64,000 nucleotides of DNA from Elmis aenea (taxonomy: Eukaryota; Arthropoda; Insecta; Coleoptera; Elmidae). The DNA lies in NCBI GenBank assembly GCA_947652605.1, contig OX393581.1, positions 32,234,788 through 32,298,787 of the forward strand. The letters run 5' to 3'. The notes below the pieces were generated by a model. The model saw only the letters and a program-made list of their open reading frames with translations, was not told the origin of the DNA and ran no database searches. The position numbers and the translations under genes were made by a program. This document shows, one piece after another, positions 1 to 11,286 of the stretch. Position 1 is the first letter of the stretch; every line of letters begins with the position of its first letter.

Positions 1-362
1 TACTCTAATTTAATGGCTTAATATTAGCGGGGTATTAACAGTAAGGCAAATAATTTGGATAGCTTTGGATATTCCTACTTCTCTTATTAACATTTTTTGA
101 AATGAGCATATGAAAGTAATGTTTGATTACACTGAAAATAATTTGGATTTACTATTAGTTATAATAGAAGCATTTTTTTAAATATTTTGTTTCTCCTGTT
201 GTTGCTGCATATTAAACGTATTTTGCTTTTAAGTACGTGTACCTGCAATAGTGGATTTATATATTGCACAGTTTGGTGGAATTAAAAGAGAAAAAAGGAT
301 ATTGTAACATTTTATTTGTTTAACATACAGAATTCACTTGAAGAAGTGATTTTGTATTTTAG
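1..362. other. Intron or upstream part of TTC17, no exon seen
   Basis: AT-rich sequence before the first recognisable TTC17 exon. It ends in a T-rich tract and AG at 361-362 that serves as the acceptor. I see no open coding stretch that continues the gene upstream, so the earlier exons lie outside the window. Confidence 0.5.
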
Positions 363-525
363 TTTCCGTCTCTTTGACTGATGATCCAGTACCTGAAGCA
401 ATGCTGCATGTGTATGATAAGTCTGGAACTTATCCATTATCGCCTCGAGGCTGTCGAGATATTAGAGATGCAGACTGGCTGCACTTTACTTCCATGTGGC
501 AATCACTAGCAGCACGAAATGTAGA
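363..525 (+). CDS. TTC17: TTC17 (tetratricopeptide repeat protein 17), partial, internal exon
   Basis: First visible exon of a five-exon 3' fragment. It starts in phase (2 nt, then codons), reads 53 codons without a stop and ends at a GTAAG donor. Recognisable stretches include DWLHFTSMWQSLAARNV, which corresponds to the segment before the C-terminal TPR block of animal TTC17. The join to the next exon makes an Asp codon and keeps the frame. In vertebrates TTC17 is reported to act with C2CD3 in actin organisation and ciliogenesis; that role is family knowledge, not visible here. The 5' part of the gene is off the left edge. Confidence 0.85.
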
Positions 526-628
526 GTAAGTAATTCTGTAACAGAAAAACATACTGGTATATAATCAAAGTTTAAAAAAATCCTGTTTATGACTAAAATG
601 TGTGTGGCAATTTGTTAATTTTTTGTAG

Positions 629-866
629 CATTGGACCATTTCTTAAACCGCTTCCTACCAATATGAAAGAAGATCTAAAACCATATTGTTCCGATGTAGC
701 TCCTGCTTCATCTACAAAATGGGATCAGTTAACATTAAGAATATTAGGAAAGAGATTACCAAATTCCGCAGAAACTGCTTTATCAGAATGGCTGGGTCTT
801 ATGGCTGGTGATCAGCAAGCATCGCTTCGAGAACTTGGGGCCAAAATTGGAATTGCTTTACAAGAA
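629..866 (+). CDS. TTC17: TTC17, internal exon
   Basis: The exon follows a TTTTTTGTAG acceptor and ends at CAAGAA before a GTGAGT donor, in phase 0. It encodes PFLKPLPTNMKEDLKPYCSD and then a helical stretch ending ELGAKIGIALQE, matching the part of TTC17 just before the last TPRs. An internal ATG at 600 lies in the intron and is not a real start. Confidence 0.87.
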
Positions 867-942
867 GTGAGTAACAAAGGCTTCTAAAATCCAATAAATC
901 GGTTTAAATTTGGCAAATTATTATTTTTTTGTTTTGTTTTAG

Positions 943-1100
943 AACACAACATCGTGGATATTAGCGACAGCCGCTGCACTTTATTGGCGTGTGCTTGGTG
1001 ATACTGGGGAAGCTGTAACGTGCTTAAGGCAGGCTTTAACTTACGTTCCAAGTGATATGAAAGACATTCCACTTATTAGTCTTGCTAATGTGCTACATCG
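943..1100 (+). CDS. TTC17: TTC17, internal exon with TPR
   Basis: The acceptor TTTGTTTTAG precedes AAC ACA ACA TCG TGG; the donor is GTACAT. The translation contains AAALYWRVLGDTGEAVTCLR and DMKDIPLISLANVLH, which align closely with the conserved C-terminal TPRs of vertebrate TTC17 (AALYWRV..., MKDVPLISLANILH). This exon is the strongest basis for the gene name. It ends in the middle of an Arg codon completed by the next exon. Confidence 0.92.
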
Positions 1101-1161
1101 GTACATAATTTTGTGATTTAGACAAGTTATTTGTTTTACAAATCTGTGTTTAAAATTTTAG

Positions 1162-1267
1162 GGTTGGTTTTCATAGTGATGCCCTTGATGTAGCCTATAT
1201 TGCATTAGAAAGCCATCCAGATTTTGTTGTTAACCATTTTACAGTTGGCAACATTCACACTTCTTTG
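1162..1267 (+). CDS. TTC17: TTC17, internal exon with TPR
   Basis: The acceptor AAATTTTAG gives one base that completes Arg, followed by 35 codons up to a GTAAGT donor. It encodes DALDVAYIALESHPDF and VNHFTVGNIHTSL, the A and B helices of consecutive TPRs in the TTC17 C-terminus. Ends in phase 0, matching the last exon. Confidence 0.9.
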
Positions 1268-2208
1268 GTAAGTAAGTTGTAGTTTTTATTAGTATAAGAA
1301 TTAATAGTAATATCATCATCAGCACTCTGTTTTTCCAGTATATTTTTGATTGCAATAATTGTCGTAGTTGTTTAAGTATTCATAGATTATTTTATGCTTT
1401 AATTTTTTCGTTTCTTTGCAGTTTTTTTTTTTGAGCAAAATGTAATTTACCTCTTTCAGTTGAAGTTTATTTAATTTGCTAGGTGATTTTTTTTGGTATC
1501 TCGGCAAATGTAATAGTAGAAATTTGATTAAACAAGCAAAACTCCGATTAATTAATGTGTGGCTACTGATTTTCATTTAAAATTCAGTTCCTTGAATTTT
1601 TTTTGCAAAATATTGTAATAAACAATAATGTTAATAATTAATGTAAGTGTTATTCAAAAAGTCTGCAACAAATGAAAAAGCTTTTTTATTATCAATTTCT
1701 TAGATAATTTTGTTCTTGATAAAGTAAAGTTGGTGCATGACCTAAAACTAATTTCAGGATTTTAAAAAAAGTAGGTACAATAAAAATTCATGTGACTAGA
1801 TTTTAGAAATATTCTCAAGAGTGGTGTCCCCATTTTAAGAGTTACAAAAAAAGTTTTAAAAGAAAGGTGTTAAGAATTCAAAAATAATACATAATATGAC
1901 ATTTGACGTTTAATTTTCAGTTTTTTTTTTAACCCCTTCACGTCCAAGTTGCCAACTGTGGCAACATGCTAAATGCAGTCATACAAACCAGCAGGGGCGC
2001 TATTCCCAACTCGCTCGCTTTGAACAGCAGTGCTCATGAAAGCGAGCGTCGTCAATGCGAGTGGAGTGGTCGCTTCTGTATTCTCATCTACCCCTGCCTT
2101 TGCAATTCTTCGACGCGAGTGGGTAGATGTTGCAACATTGGAATTTTGCATGGTCTGTCACTTTGCCGCCAGTTTTTGAATGTTCTGTGGTTTTTGTTTT
2201 GATTGATT

Positions 2209-2277
2209 ATGGGGAAATTAACGGAGCAGCAGAAAGCAGCATTAGTAGAAATTCTTGAGAGAATAGTTAATTATTAA
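2209..2277 (+). pseudogene. Short ORF fragment, possible transposase start
   Basis: ATG opens a 22-codon frame reading MGKLTEQQKAALVEILER and then stops. The charged, helical composition looks like the first residues of a transposase, and it sits in the GC-richer insert inside the foldback. The hAT MITE at 2434 interrupts the region after it. I do not recognise the family. Confidence 0.25.
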
Positions 2278-2433
2278 GTGGCAAATTTTCACAAAATTTT
2301 ACATATAACGATGCCCAAAAGCAATAGAGTGTAATTGCTACAAATTTAAATAGTATGTAAAATGTATTGGAATGAGTATCCCTCGAAAGTCTAAATTTTT
2401 TTCGAAATTCATCGACATTTAATTGTGTAAATG

Positions 2434-3205
2434 TAGGGTTGCCAGATATCCTGAATGTATAAAAAGAACAATACAAATCAAAAAAGAGAACATTGCGGAA
2501 TTAACTGAAAAACACATTTATTAAGAAAAAATTTGCACAATTGTAGCAAAAATTGATTATTCTTATATATTATTTCTAATTACACATATATCAGTAAAAT
2601 TATTTACATATATTCATAAATATAATATAAATCATTGAAATAAACTAACATACCTAGTATAAAGTAGCCTTCTCCCCAATAAAATCGGTTATTTAGATTC
2701 CTTTCCATATTATTAATAAGAAAAAAATATTTATTCATTAAATACCTATATACTTTTTAAAAAAACATCCCTGAGGATGCCGATAAAATAACATCGGCGA
2801 AACATGTCGGATCTTTTTTAAAATTTGCAATGAATAAACCTGTTTGAAAACCAGCAACTTTTCGTTTATTTAATTTATTAGAATCTATTGGTTCTTTAAG
2901 AAACATTTTTTTCATACATTTATTCCTTTTTAATTAAATTTAATTTTTGAAGTAATAGATGTTAGGATGTTTTTTCTGTATTATTTTTAAACTCATCATA
3001 AAAATAATTACAAGAAATATTCTTGTAATTGTATGCATTAAGTTTAAGTTCGAATATTAAATGAACTTCACCAAACATTCTCATTTCAAAAAAGGGTAAC
3101 CGAAAAAGAGAACAAAAGTGAACATTTTTACATGAAAAAAGAAAAAGAAATATCAGAATTAAAAAAGAGAAAATGTTTCTTTAAAGTGATATTCTGGCAA
3201 CCCTA
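2434..3205. mobile_element. hAT-type MITE (772 bp) with 8-bp TSD
   Basis: The termini are TAGGGTTGCCAGATAT on the left and its near-perfect inverse on the right (ATATTCTGGCAACCCTA). It is flanked on both sides by TGTAAATG (2426-2433 and 3206-3213), an exact 8-bp target duplication as made by hAT transposases. There is no transposase ORF. It contains the hammerhead-like segment at 2759-2820. Confidence 0.85.
2759..2820 (+). ncRNA. Hammerhead-ribozyme-like fold
   Basis: The core CTGAGGA (2771-2777, fits CUGANGA) is followed by a 6-bp helix II, GCCGAT/ATCGGC (2779-2784 with 2793-2798), then GAAA (2799-2802), AC, AT, GT and C at 2808 (a GUC-type cleavage triplet). Helix I is closed by ATCC (2767-2770) with GGAT (2809-2812), a C-C mismatch, and six A-T pairs (2760-2765 with 2814-2819). 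Deviations from the canonical motif are one unpaired T at 2778 between the core and helix II, and a helix III of only two pairs with a two-base loop. Penelope-like elements and retrozymes are known to carry hammerheads with very short helix III. Activity is inferred only. Confidence 0.4.
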
Positions 3206-4053
3206 TGTAAATGAATTTAATAATATTAAATTATAAGGTTCGGCTACATCATTTTAAGCCTGTTTTAAGTCCTCAATTAAATTGATAAATTTAATATCAT
3301 CCATAATAAAAGAAAACAACAACTCACAACACACACAAAGGTTACGATTTGAGTGCAAAGCGAGCGGTATTTGCCAAGAGGAGTGGGTCTACCCACTCGC
3401 GTTGAACGCGAATGGAGCGCCTGCGAGAGGAGACGTTGGGAATACGATTGTCAGTGGTTTGTGCACCCCTAGCGTTCAACGGTAGCGATATCGCTGAACA
3501 GGAGGAGTTGAGAATACCAGCCCAGGTCACCATATGTGGCAACAAAATTATTTGTTCTCCTGTTTTCTCCAGTAATACAATAGCTCATGATTTTAGCCTG
3601 GTTTATGCACTTTTGTTTTTTTTTGTCAATTCTGGGTGAATTTTTTTTTTTTTTTGTTGCTACCTTATTATTGGTCTCTTATTTTCTTTTTCCTAAATAC
3701 ATCCGACAAAAAGTTTAATAAAAATTCACATTACACTAGAATTTAGTGATTTTATAAATATTTGCAACAGTAAAGTACCCTTTTTTTTTAGCAAAAGAAA
3801 GTTCATAGGAAAACGATATTTATAAATTCTAAACAACTTTTTCTCATGAGCTCTTTTAGTAACTCTTAGCGCAAGAGCACACTCTTGTAAATATTTCTAA
3901 GATCGTTGAAATCGAGTGCCATATGATTTTTTATTGAAATTAGTTTTAGTTCATGCACCAACTTTAATCAAGAATTAAATTATGTATCTGAGAAATCAAT
4001 AATAAAAAAAATTTCCATTTGTTGCAGGCTTTGTGAATGACGCTATATATTGT

Positions 4054-4999
4054 ACAGGGTTCGATGTTTTAATAGGGAATCTTGGTAACTATAAGAGGTA
4101 TCAAAAAACGGACCGCGCATCCTTGATCTCTTTTTTCGAGAAAAAGGTAATAGTGAAAACTAAAATTGGTTATCGTCTTTTGTTTTCGAGTTAAGGCTCC
4201 CCCAGACAGACGCGATATGCGCCGCTCGGTACGATTCGGTACGATATCTAATAACATTTCGGTATATGAAATACTGTCACTTGCATATGTTTCCGAACGT
4301 CCTGAGTGTCGCACTTGTGTGGGCACTCATTGCGGTAAGCAGTGATAATCATACCGAGTTATGTACCGACTGTATCGTACCGAGCGGCAGGCATATCGCG
4401 TCTGTCTGGGGGAGCCTTTATCGCCGATAATTCAATTTTTCGACTTTTCGTTTTATGACTATATCTCACTTGTTTATGAAAATAAAGAAAAATAATTTTG
4501 ACGTTCTACAGGTACTTCTTTGACAAGAATGCAGTGGCGTAAACAATTTTTCAAAAAAAAAATCTAAATTCGAGTTTTGACATAAAGTTGTATTTTTTTA
4601 AACAGAACCCATAGTTGGCTATGACTTATTTAAATTCCTTATTTTTTTGTCATTCCAAATATATAAGGGTTGATGTAGTTATTTTCAATAATATGTAAAT
4701 TGCAAAAGTTTTTTAGTTTTTTTTTTAAAGAAAATTGTAGTAGTTTTTGAAAAATTGTCTACGCCACTGCATTCTTATCAAAAAAGTGCCTGTAGAACGT
4801 CAAAATTATTTTTGTTAATTTTCATAAGAATAGTCGAAAAATCGAGTTATCGGCGATAACTCGAAAACAAAAGACGATAACCAATTTTAGTTTCCACCAT
4901 TAACTATTTCTCGAAAAATCGAGGATGTGCGGTCTGTTTTTTGATACCTCTTATAGTTACCGAAAATCCCTATAAAAACATCGAAATTTGCCCACCAGG
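4054..4999. mobile_element. Foldback element, TACAGGGTGGGC family, copy 1
   Basis: Long inverted arms: the left has TAATAGGGAATCTTGGTAAC and CTAAAATTGGTTATCG; the right has the inverse (CGATAACCAATTTTAG, GTTACCGAAAATCCCTATAA). A second copy of the family lies at 22530-23630. The ends are eroded relative to TACAGGGTGGGCAAATTTCG. A PIF/Harbinger-like MITE is inserted at 4194. The interior contains CAGTGGCGTA sequence in both arms but no ORF. Confidence 0.75.
4194..4417. mobile_element. PIF/Harbinger-like MITE (224 bp), TTA target duplication
   Basis: Terminal inverted repeats begin AGGCTCCCCCAGACAGACGC and are matched at the right end by the inverse. It is flanked by TTA at 4191-4193 and 4418-4420. 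The other family member at 22530 shows the uninterrupted host sequence at this site, confirming an insertion with a 3-bp duplication, as made by PIF/Harbinger transposases. Confidence 0.85.
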
Positions 5000-5688
5000 T
5001 ACAGGGTGTTTTAGTAACTTTTGATTTTGTTATGGATGACATGGGAATTTTAATGTATAGATAGCATTTGTTTATCTATTTTAATCAACAATAAAAGTAT
5101 ATAAAACCAAAACAAATACCCAACATAGAATTCATGTGCCAATCAAAACTTTACTGGTAAAACATTGGAAAACTTAACAGCAACAAATTTATTTAATTTA
5201 AAACAGAAAAAATATGAAATACAATCTCAGTCATAACTTAATCAACAGCTTTATAATTCTTCAATTAACAATAATATATGTAAAATACAACAACTTTTAA
5301 TTGGTCTTAAGTTTTAAAAGGTGTTCAAGTAATGAAATGAAAGCATTTTAAATGCTCTAAAAATTTCTCAAATATCTTAATTTTTTTACAATCAACCATC
5401 ATCATAACCGAGGCATTAAACATTAAGGAATATCATTTATTGCTTTTTATCAGTGTTTAAGTTTGAAGCTGCTCTGTAAAATATGTAATGTTCAATTCAT
5501 TAAGCCAATCTTGTATCTCTTATGATTTGGTAGTTAGTGGTGAACTTTAAAATTGCTTTTTTGGTTGTTGTATTATTTGTTATTAAATTTATGGTTGTTT
5601 CTGGAAATATTCTTTACCGCAACGTGTTTTGTATGCTGTTTAATTAATGTTGGTATTATTGGATGAACATTGTTATGTAATTTTTCAG

Positions 5689-5844
5689 GGTGATTTAGAA
5701 AAAGCCATATCATTTTATCGATCCTCATTAGCTTTGGATGCCAATTTTGAGCCAGCACGGAATCGACTACAGGCTATCTTATGTACATTACTTTTTGATG
5801 AAAGTGGTTCATTAAGAGACACAGCTGATATATCTGAAAACTGA
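5689..5844 (+). CDS. TTC17: TTC17, terminal exon
   Basis: The exon begins at the AG of TTTTTCAG in phase 0 with GDLEKAISFYRSSLALD and continues FEPARNRLQAI, matching the last TPR and the end of animal TTC17. The stop TGA is at 5842-5844, after a short acidic tail (residues after LCTLL). The join NIHTSL to GDLEKAI reproduces the expected spacing of the TPR helices. An ATG at 5647 lies in the intron upstream of the acceptor and is not the start. Confidence 0.92.
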   Translation, partial: GDLEKAISFYRSSLALDANFEPARNRLQAILCTLLFDESGSLRDTADISEN

Positions 5845-8836
5845 TGCCTATTTTTTGTCGCTAAATATTAATGATAAATTGCATATTTCCTGCACTTTTA
5901 TTGCAATACGTAGAAAGGTTTTAAAATTTGACCACTGTCGTCGTTACATTTTTATTTATTTTTGATCGCCGAATCCTATATTTATTTTTTTTTAATTGCT
6001 TGACAGTTGTGGGTGAGATTAGATATTATGTTATTTGGAACTGAAGCCGACCTGAACAAAAGATAAACTGTGTCGCTTGTTTTCAGTACGCTGTTGTACT
6101 TACATTAATTTTGTGAACTGAGTTGCGACATTCGTTATAATATTGCCAAAGAAAAATTAATGTGTTCGTAAGTTTCATTAGGTTGTTAAGTTTCGCTGCA
6201 TTTGTTGACATCTCATTTGTAAAAATTTTTATTACATTTCAGATTTTATTGCATTCCAAATAAGGTTTATTGTTGTGATTTTTTAAAATGTTAACGAATA
6301 AATAAGTTTTAATTAGTAAAAAATATTAATAACACGTTGAGGGCAGTTGTTAGCAGTCTTATCCATTTTAAAAAGACTTTTTGAAGGAACGTTACAAAAA
6401 ATGTTGACCTTTTGAAATAGTCATTTAATTCATATGAGAACTTATACAGGGCGAATAGGAACAAACAAATTTTATTTTGTTTTTTAATAAATTTTTTTCG
6501 TGAGTTTTGCTCTTAACTTTAGTTAAAACATAAGATTATTTAATAGTAATAATAAAATACGAACTTCATAAAGTGTAGATCTCTTAATAATTTCGGAACC
6601 AATGTGTTTTAAAATAGTCGTTTGTTGGAAAGTGATTAACGTTTTAGAAAATAAAAGAACAGAAATTTAAAGTTTTATGTAAAATCCTAAAGTTGTACGA
6701 AAAATTTAAAAACCACACTGTAGTTGGACCCTAACAATTATGTTCAAAACATGCCTAATCAAACTACCATAATTGAAAAGTGCAATAATCAAGTTTGTGA
6801 ACCACTGTATAGCAGCTGTTCTTTAACGTGTTAATATCGAGCATTGTATTTATTTACTGTTATTGATTTATTCAGTTACAGTGAAAACAAAAATTACACT
6901 ATTTTCACATTTTATGAGCCTGTTGTAAGAGGAGTACTAAAAAAGGAGGGGATTGGGACGAACCCAGTGAATCAATGGGTTTTATTAGAGTTAGAGCTTT
7001 ACTATCAGAAATAGTATGTTATTCTAAAACACCTTTAAAATTAATTTCCAGTCCGCTCCTTTCCAAAAGAAAAGGTTTATTTTGCAGATTTGTTAATTCT
7101 TTTAATAATTTTTTTTGTAAATATACTGATAATTATTTAGATAGTTCATGAAAGTTTTACCTCTTTCAATTTGAAATAAGCTCATTTGCTCATTCATCCT
7201 TTATTAAATTTTTTGTATATTGTTTCGCATTTTGAAACTGATATATTTTTAATTTGTGTAAACTATTGTTACACAGATAGTAGAAAATTTTATGTAATAG
7301 AATTTTGTGGCTTCAGATTGAGTGTTACAAATTTTTGTGTTGAAGTTGACTTTTTGTTTTTCGGGAATTTAAATTGTTATTGATATTATTTGGATTTTTT
7401 TTGGAAGTACAAATTGTAACTTTATAAATGATATGGAAAATATTTATTTCTTTCAGGATGTGAAACTTGCATTGCTGTTTTCAAATTAGGTTTGTATTTT
7501 GCCATAACGCAAAGTGGTAGTAAATTAACTTTTTGTTTTGACGATATTTATTTTTTTTGGGTAGTTTTTTTAAAAAAAATTTTCAGATTGTTTTTTAAAA
7601 TAATTTATATTTTTACGAAGTCTTTATTTGCTTATTGAAAATACAAACCGATATTTGAAATGGTGTCATATGTTGTTTGCAGTAATATTATTTACAATTT
7701 TTTGTTAAAATATTGCAATTACAGTAAATTACTCTGTCCAAAGCGGTAAAAAATACAGTAATATATTATGAGAATACTGTAAAAGAGTGCAGTGTAAATA
7801 AATACAGAAAATATATTTTGTCTCAATAAAGACTATTAAAGCTAAATTTTTTTTTTACACCTTGGAGCTGTAATGTAAAATGTTACTGTTTGTATTTATA
7901 GTAAGAATTGGGAAAATTCTTAGACATCTTGATTTGAAAAATGCCGTATAGGTAAAGTTTAGGGGCGAAAAGGCCTAATGAGCTACCAGGAGTTCCATAT
8001 TGAACTGTTATATTGCTTCAGGGCCCTTGGTAGGTATAAAGCAATGCTTAAGGGCATATTATGTTGCATGACTACTTAAATTCGGCATTATCACAAAAAA
8101 CGAGTGATATTTGGTGAAAAAATTAATGAGCGATGAAAGGGCATTACTGTAAAAAAAAAGGATTCGCCAAAGAGCTGTATTCAAATAAATTGTGTTTATT
8201 TTAGTTGTTAGTTCGCCCTTGTATGGAACTCATTTCAGTTCAGCAATAAGTGTTAAAAAAATATACTCTCTAAATATGACAAAAAACCATACAATAGTGG
8301 TTATCAAAAAAAAGTTAAAAAAAAAGTTATGAGATAAAATAAAAAATTTTGAAAAAACTTTTGTATCGTAACTACATAGTTTTTCTGCCATTTATGTGCA
8401 AAGTTTATTGAAGCTCTTTTTTAAAATAAATGTGTTAATCAAGGTGGCAATGATGTTTGGGATACTCTGTATAAATATCTTAAATCTTGATCTTTCGTTG
8501 ATAGTTCTTTCCAGTTCCCACTTTTGCGCTTTAAAAAAATTTTCATTTTTTTCCCGGTAACAACATTTTGGTGATAAAACTATTCGTACTATTCTCATAT
8601 TTGTATGGAAAGAGACTAACTCATTAGTTTTTAACAAATAAATATTGAGGGCCATTACAAAATCTTTATTAATAAATAAGGTTAAATAACATGAGCTACA
8701 ATTATATTCTTAAACTTAAAAAATAACAGTAACTTCATGAACATTCTGTTTATAAAATATAGGTTTGATAAAGTAAAGGAAAGACACATATGATGAAAAA
8801 ATAGTAAGCTTAAAATTTTGTTAGGAAAGTACTATA
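5845..8836. other. TTC17 3' untranslated region, then AT-rich noncoding DNA
   Basis: No coding sequence recognised. The first about 450 bases are probably the 3' UTR. Open frames here (for example at 7186 and 8392) are short and of AT-driven composition. A GC-richer patch near 7950-8050 has no recognisable feature. Confidence 0.6.
6297..6302 (+). promoter_or_regulatory. Candidate polyadenylation signal of TTC17
   Basis: AATAAA about 450 bases after the TTC17 stop codon, followed by AT-rich sequence. Another AATAAA at 7825-7830 could serve a longer transcript. No transcript evidence is available. Confidence 0.4.
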
Positions 8837-10216
8837 CAGGGTGATTTAGTTTGACTGTCGCACCCCTATAACTTTGTTATTTTATGAGGAAACCACTATA
8901 AACCTTACATTTTTGTAAATTGTGACAAATGATGTTCAAATGTTTTTTCTATGATGAAATATGTCAGATTGGCGATAATCAATATATTTTTTTGAAATGA
9001 CGTGGTGCTTATACCTTTTTTTATAGATTCTGATAGAGAATTAAATCCAATGGTGCATTAAAAAAATAAGCATAGGGGAAGGTCGGGTTATATCGGACAG
9101 TTAAGCTTTTTTGCTATTTGTGAATTTGTTAAAGTCTCAATTTGACCATACTACGCATCAAAGCATACTTAGATATGTTATACAAACACCCATAAAAGCA
9201 ATTACCCCTAGGGGAATTTTTTTACTATTCTTAGGTACTCGAAAAAGACCCTACTTTTTTGCCCATACAAAAAGTTGGAGGGTTATATCGGACATGATTT
9301 AATGTTTAGAAAATTACATATTTGTGGTTATCCAAACAAGTTTTTATTACTGTCAAGGCCTGATCAGATTTAAGGATAAAACATAAAAAAAATAATTTCT
9401 TGTTGCTACCAATACACTTAGAAAGTGATTGTACTTATAAGTTTAAGCAGGATCAGCACTCCAAACTTAGCTTCTTGCACAAAAAAACACTCTCTAAACA
9501 GAAAAAACTCTATTACTTTGACACACGGAAACGACGCAATCTAATATAGTGTGCGTTTTCCTTCTACTAGTTCCTGTCAACAGCCAATATCGCGACAGGT
9601 GCCTTTGTGCATGGCAAGTGCCCGAAAAACCACTTGTCCGATATTACCCGACTTTCTCCTACATAGGAAAGTTTTTGAGAAAAATTAGTTTAAAAGTTAT
9701 TTATTATTTTTCACAAAATCGTATTTGACTAAACAAAACACGATTGCTGTAGTAATTGACATTTTATAACTTGTCCAATTGTGTTGTATTATTTTTAGAC
9801 GTAAAATCATTATTGTGTGAGCATTAAATTGAAAAGCCCTACAAACAACAGAAGCAAATTGACAGAAGTTCCATTTTCAATTTAATACTCACAAAATAAT
9901 GATTTTTCATCGAAAAATAATAAAACACATTGACACAGGTCATAAACTGTGAAATACAACGATTTTGTGAAAAACAATAAGTAACTTTTAAAATAATTTT
10001 TGTCAAAATCTATAAAAAAAAGGTATACCACGTAATATAAAAAAAAAAGTTGACTATCGCCAGTCTGACATATTTCATCGTAGAAAAAACATTTGAACGT
10101 CATTCGCTAGGGAATTTTTCACGATTTACAAAAATGTAACGTTTATAGGGGTTTCCTCTTTAAAATAACAAAGTTATAGGGGTGCAATAGTCCAATAGTC
10201 AAACCGAATCACCCTG
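8837..10216. mobile_element. TACAGGGTGATT-ended foldback element, copy 1
   Basis: The left arm starts CAGGGTGATTTAGTTTGAC and the right arm ends AATCACCCTG; TA flanks both ends (8835-8836 and 10217-10218). The arms share TTGACTGTCGCACCCCTATA and TTTTTTCTATGATGAAATAT segments in inverted order over about 190 bp. A second copy starts at 61815. Ends and TA duplication fit an IS630-Tc1-mariner MITE. It carries a nested MITE at 9075-9659. Confidence 0.8.
9075..9659. mobile_element. Mariner-type MITE (585 bp), TA target duplication
   Basis: Terminal repeats are GGGGAAGGTCGGGTTATATC with TATCGGACA inside, mirrored by TGTCCGATATTACCCGACTT and CTCC. The flanks are AGCA-TA and TA-CATAGG. The related element at 62055-62066 has the uninterrupted AGCATACATAGG, which is the empty site. 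The 63-codon open frame inside is not convincing. Confidence 0.85.
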
Positions 10217-11088
10217 TATACCGCTTAAAATGGCATGGAAGAAAGGTTAATAAATTAAATACACTCATTTCGATTTGTCTCTATTTGTTTCCTGGAGATC
10301 ATGGTCGGAGAAGAGCTAAAAAATGATTGAGTGTTGCTAACACATCATGTTTCAATATTGCTTGTATATCGTTTCCTAATATAAAGGAATCTTTATATTC
10401 GTCTGCCCCCTATATTCGTCACAGTGTTTTGGCAAAAACCAGCTCTGATATTCGTCCAAAAATCCAACATCCTTCACAATTTTCGGGAAATAAGCGGATA
10501 AGAATAGGCAACATTGGACAAGTTCTATGCTAAAGCAAATCGTCAGGATAGGGAGAAATAAGACATCAATCACCAAAATTGGAATTACCTAATATTTTAA
10601 TGTAAAATGACTCTCCAATAAATCAATAATTCCTTACCTCTTCAGCTTCTGCTATCATTACTTCTCGGCAAAGGTAAAGTTCTGGTTAAATTTGTAGTAA
10701 TTTATTGATCAGATTCGGGGCTGGGAACGAATAATTTTAATTTTAGTTATTTCTTATGGCAGAAATTGATTCTATATTCGTTCGATTTCTAATTCGTCCG
10801 TCGCTCAGAAATTGATTAATGTCGAATATAGAGGTGTCGCTGTAATTGTTGGTGATTTTTTTTTGTATATTTTTCATAACGGTGCTTTGTTGATTAAGAA
10901 TACCCACAATAGCCGCTGTCACACGCACAAGAGTTAATGTTAATCTAATCTTGTGCAGCGTCCAGCAGCTGCAGTGAGATTCTGATCCTGGAATTTGGTT
11001 ATAATCTTGGATGATGATTTTTTATGTAACGGAATTGCCATCGTCATTATTTATTAACGCAAAATCATTACCTTCTTTGTGGTGATTT

Positions 11089-11286
11089 TCGTTTCCAGAA
11101 ATTAACAGGTTCAATGGCAGAGTACGGGCTAGGTGACGCTCTTTGAAATAGTTGTGTATGACCAGCGGCATCGAGAATAGTATCCATTTTGGAGCTTTTT
11201 TCCACACGTTCACCTTTTATTAGAGGCACTTCTATTTCACGTCTTGTCGCCTGAACTGGTCTCTTCGATATTAGTGCAATTAGCAA
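11089..11286 (-). pseudogene. Unrecognised coding-like stretch, minus strand
   Basis: A 66-codon open stretch ending near a GTAATG donor-like site. It contains RPVQATRREIEVPLIKGERV and MDTILDAAGH, with higher GC than its surroundings. It lies downstream (minus-strand sense) of the 11468-11661 stretch and could belong to the same decayed gene, but the reading phases I tried did not join. Function unknown. Confidence 0.3.

Larger units (their letters stand above)
1643..4046. mobile_element. Foldback DNA element with TTCAAAAAGTCTGCAAC ends, interrupted
   Basis: The left arm (about 1650-1770) and right arm (about 3900-4045) are imperfect inverted copies; both carry TTCAAAAAGTCTGCAAC-like ends and the motif GTTGGTGCATGA. 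Related copies are at 41438-42301 and 62106-62839, and one arm is at about 12650-12840. The interior has GC-richer blocks at 1933-2160 and 3340-3550 unlike the AT-rich arms, so another element probably inserted here. TTAACCCC at 1929-1936 resembles a piggyBac-like end, but I do not see the other end. Confidence 0.6.
1268..5688 (+). other. TTC17 last intron (4.4 kb) filled with nested transposons
   Basis: Bounded by GTAAGT and TTTTTCAG. The other visible introns of the gene are about 60-105 bp; this one is expanded by at least two foldback elements (about 1643-4046 and 4054-4999) with further insertions inside them. From 5000 to 5688 I see only AT-rich sequence and the start of one more TACAGGGTG-type end. 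Confidence 0.85.

Noticed and set aside
600..887. ORF starting at ATG 600 as an independent gene
   Set aside because: Its start lies in an intron; codons 629-866 are an internal TTC17 exon in the same frame, so the ATG is not a gene start.
3282..3639. Overlapping ORFs on both strands around 3282-3639
   Set aside because: They arise from a GC-richer inserted repeat inside a foldback; no domain and reading frames on both strands overlap.
6900..7100. Possible LTR or terminator near GGAGGGGATTGGGACG
   Set aside because: No matching second copy or TG...CA ends found in the window.
9111..9302. 63-codon ORF inside the MITE at 9075
   Set aside because: Short, hydrophobic composition, no domain, inside a nonautonomous element bounded by a TA duplication.
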